This document shows positions 6,801 through 8,086 of a stretch of 8,086 bases of DNA, in pieces (the first letter of the stretch is position 1; each line of letters opens with the position of its first letter). This DNA comes from UBA10427 sp003500135 (GTDB lineage: Bacteria; Bacteroidota; Bacteroidia; Cytophagales; Cyclobacteriaceae). The DNA lies in contig CAWZYQ010000165.1 of NCBI GenBank assembly GCA_963966275.1, forward strand, positions 1 through 8,086. Direction: 5' to 3'. Made by a program: the position numbers and the translations under genes. The notes beneath the pieces are model-generated. The model was not told the DNA's origin, did no database searches, and saw only the letters and a list, made by a program, of their open reading frames with translations.

Positions 6801-8086
6801 ATTGACTCTTTTTACGTCCGTATTGCTTGATTTGGCACTAAAAAGGTATTCCTCATGTTTTTGGTTATAAACCGGAAGTGCATATACATACCGGAGGCCC
6901 TGGGGATTGGTAGTAATGTAACCTGCCATATGATGAGGGGCGTTAAAAGCACTTCTGTCGATTCCTACTTCAAATAGTTTAAAAACCTCATCATTGGAAT
7001 TGTTGAGTAATTGTTCGTTGGTAAATGCCTGGATATATTGGTTGCGGGCCACACGAGGAGCATTTCTGTTCACCGACTGCATGGTTTGTTCGCCACTCCT
7101 GCTTTTTATGATAGAAGAACCGCTTGCATTTGATCCATTGCCACTGATTTTCATTTTAACGGCTTCGTCCCCACCAATTTGCTCGTATACATCATTGGGA
7201 ACTGATGTCGGTTCGCCATGTGCTTTAAAATACCAGGGTTCAAATGTATCGTTTTGCTCAAAACCCTGGTAGGTATATAAACCGGTCATGGCATTGTTGT
7301 CCGACCATTTTTGGCTGTAACTTAGTGAATGGTTCAACCCAAGATTTGCCCCCACATGTGAAGCCGCAGGAGCTACATCAGCTCCAACAGACCCCCCATA
7401 TGAGTCAGATTCCAGCTTCTGATCGTGTAGAATACCGATATCATTGCGGAATGCCCTGTACATCATTGAGAATCCCTGGCCCGAAGCGGAAAAGATATCG
7501 TAGGTCATACTCGGAATCGGAAGGTTGGGGATTTCTTCATTAATCAGTCCATCCTTTTCTCTATTGACATCAATAAGGTCTTTTTCATCGGTGGCATGTT
7601 GATAGTTGAGATAACCATATGCCGGGTAAGACACTGGTGAACCGTTCTTTTTAAATTTCTGTTCGTTGTAAAACCCCGAAATATAGGCATTGGGTTCGAT
7701 CCCCCACCAGGCTCCACCTGCATTTAAAGAAGCTGAAATATTAATATTAGTGGTTGGTGCCGAAACAGAAGGAGTAAATCCCGGTGAAGAAAGCGAAAGT
7801 GAAGAACTTAAAGAAGCTCTATTGAATGACTCCGACTTATTTTTTATGCCCTCTTCAGAAAGTTTTGTGTAGTTCACAAATTGAGATATAGAAGAATTAA
7901 GTGTCATCGATGTTAAGCCCAAACGACTATTATAGCCCAATCCTAATGACAAAGTAGAACTGTAGTCACCGGACTCATATGAAAACTGTTTGCTTAATCC
8001 TAATGAAGGTCGAAGACTAGCGCCCTCCTGAGAGTTCAGGCTAAACCCCAAATTCAAACCTATCGAACCGGAAACCATACTGTATC
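3843..8086 (-). CDS. Giant RHS/YD-like exoprotein, 3' part (5' end outside the window)
   Basis: The frame is open to the right window edge: the Met codon at 8076-8078 is preceded by in-frame Tyr and Ser codons with no stop, so this Met is probably internal and the true start lies upstream. Residue numbers here count from that Met (1411 aa). Residues 1-120 are Gly/Ser-rich with alternating polar and hydrophobic residues, as in beta-strand or barrel-like sequence. Conserved-looking blocks follow: AYGYLNYQ (153-160), DVNREKDG (170-177), FSASGQGF (196-203), LPSGGEIMVDYESDDYAFVQ (695-714), IKYGGGLRVKQI (921-932), YPGPQVGYSQVTV (1008-1020), and a hydrophobic Ile/Val/Pro stretch at 1212-1235. I recall such blocks from unnamed Bacteroidota giant proteins that sit near RHS-repeat genes; that link is memory, not a search. 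Only one cysteine (603) is present. There is no catalytic motif and no T9SS-type C-terminal domain. It is probably secreted or surface-exposed, but its signal peptide would be outside the window. The biochemical role is unknown. The coding call is very secure; the family assignment is moderate. Confidence 0.93.
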   Translation of the reverse strand, partial: YSMVSGSIGLNLGFSLNSQEGASLRPSLGLSKQFSYESGDYSSTLSLGLGYNSRLGLTSMTLNSSISQFVNYTKLSEEGIKNKSESFNRASLSSSLSLSSPGFTPSVSAPTTNINISASLNAGGAWWGIEPNAYISGFYNEQKFKKNGSPVSYPAYGYLNYQHATDEKDLIDVNREKDGLINEEIPNLPIPSMTYDIFSASGQGFSMMYRAFRNDIGILHDQKLESDSYGGSVGADVAPAASHVGANLGLNHSLSYSQKWSDNNAMTGLYTYQGFEQNDTFEPWYFKAHGEPTSVPNDVYEQIGGDEAVKMKISGNGSNASGSSIIKSRSGEQTMQSVNRNAPRVARNQYIQAFTNEQLLNNSNDEVFKLFEVGIDRSAFNAPHHMAGYITTNPQGLRYVYALPVYNQKHEEYLFSAKSSNTDVKRVNVKTRNNEPDYKIKDTNEFLEKTEIPPYAHTYLLTAIVGPDYVDRTNDGVTFDDLGYWVKFTYDKAGGGLYKWRSPFAQANYIKGLSTTIEDDKASFQYGEKELYYLARVETKSHIAEFETSNRSDGRSANSRFQNTSQFGPVQMKQLDDIYLYARKGTVKNQNPIKRIHFEYNYELCPQTENSASGKLTLKKLWFQYGNSARGQFNPYQFYYENDNPAYDMYAIDRWGNFKPYSNYTDNLYFPYVKQDPENKEELDQNMAAWSLSRVRLPSGGEIMVDYESDDYAFVQHFEAMQMTKIESPADGFTPGDGNSVFDLDDDNLKIRFKLETPIDDVGQSVASQRAEVMKYIDNDRKQLYFKYRINLRKREETTWEYVSGYVDIDMAATMGLEKASGSDDHFTYGYFYLLPDEGWHPISKRAWQHLRVTQPNLASMAGKLKTTGSNAERVKRMRSLLSIVNDIRTMFTGYYNYANNRNWGRAVDSDHAWVRLNSPDLIKYGGGLRVKQITMKDNWQHDEEGIYGQVYEYTRQENGQTISSGVAAYEPLFGGEENPLRYAKKYNKSVPLIADQNMFFEYPVNESYYPGPQVGYSQVTVMSLASAAKAGKALAHITLSDGNTLFPEGDEASYGTTGKTVHEFFTAREFPVITKETSKTDKPFKAFSPIPLLGVVSVQQLTTSQGYKIETNDMHGKQKATYNYRQANDGTFEESPISYMRYHYQNRPEIYDGRKVKRVDNLMEETDTYTVQINNGTKLGPGSGNLFRMGQEQEFFFDMREQNAMALEGGVNLNIDVLYIPIFIVIVPVPITAPWPNVSSDTKMLRSAVANKVVFKRGIMTGVEAYDGGSKVVTEHLKWDKLTGQPVLSRVNNNFDEHIYSHTMPAYHQYSRMGARYEKEMTSIDLSNIVATDFDNHYRFSSGFKGSLKHGDLLLVTLADQKVMVRVVEKNIETMLYSTANIATDTGEALLIASRSNQLDVNTFSYTRLNEE
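3846..3851 (-). promoter_or_regulatory. Shine-Dalgarno motif for the downstream LRR/PKD gene
   Basis: The minus strand reads GAGGAG here, with 6 nt between the last G and the ATG at 3837-3839. It overlaps the last two Glu codons of the upstream gene, so ribosomes finishing that gene would stop on top of the next start. This favours coupled translation and supports the upstream Met over Met12 or Met14. Bacteroidota use such motifs less than many bacteria, so it is supporting evidence, not proof. Confidence 0.6.

Overview
The window is almost completely filled by two very large genes, both on the minus strand and apparently co-transcribed from right to left. The likely source is a member of the Bacteroidota. 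The evidence for this is giant secreted multidomain proteins, a Sec signal peptide with Gln at +1, PKD and Ig-like modules, moderate to low GC, and sequence blocks that I recall only from unnamed giant proteins of Cytophagia, Chitinophagia and Flavobacteriia. I cannot place it more precisely, and no database search was possible.

Layout: positions 3843-8086 hold the 3' part of a giant gene, at least 1413 codons long and still open at the right window edge. It has a Gly/Ser-rich beta-strand N-terminal stretch followed by a long, nearly cysteine-free RHS/YD-like body. After its TAG stop and one sense codon comes the ATG of the second gene (153-3839, 1228 aa). That start is preceded by a GGAG Shine-Dalgarno motif lying inside the last codons of the first gene. 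The second protein has a signal peptide, a short charged helical segment, leucine-rich repeats, an Ig-like domain, a carbohydrate-binding-like domain, a PKD domain, a conserved block that looks like the continuation of the first protein's family, a second jelly-roll-like domain and a YD-repeat-like C-terminus. Positions 1-152 are an AT-rich spacer with a degenerate ATTTGG/CCAAAT inverted repeat.

Working model (inference): the two genes encode two parts of one extracellular or cell-surface assembly. In homologues I recall, the end of gene 1 and the second half of gene 2 occur as parts of a single chain. Here they are separate, and an AT-rich, Cys-rich, signal-peptide-bearing LRR/Ig/PKD cassette sits at the junction. 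The two frames are in phase, so only one TAG codon separates them. The function is unknown. An RHS-type polymorphic exoprotein role is plausible, but no toxin or immunity gene lies inside the window.
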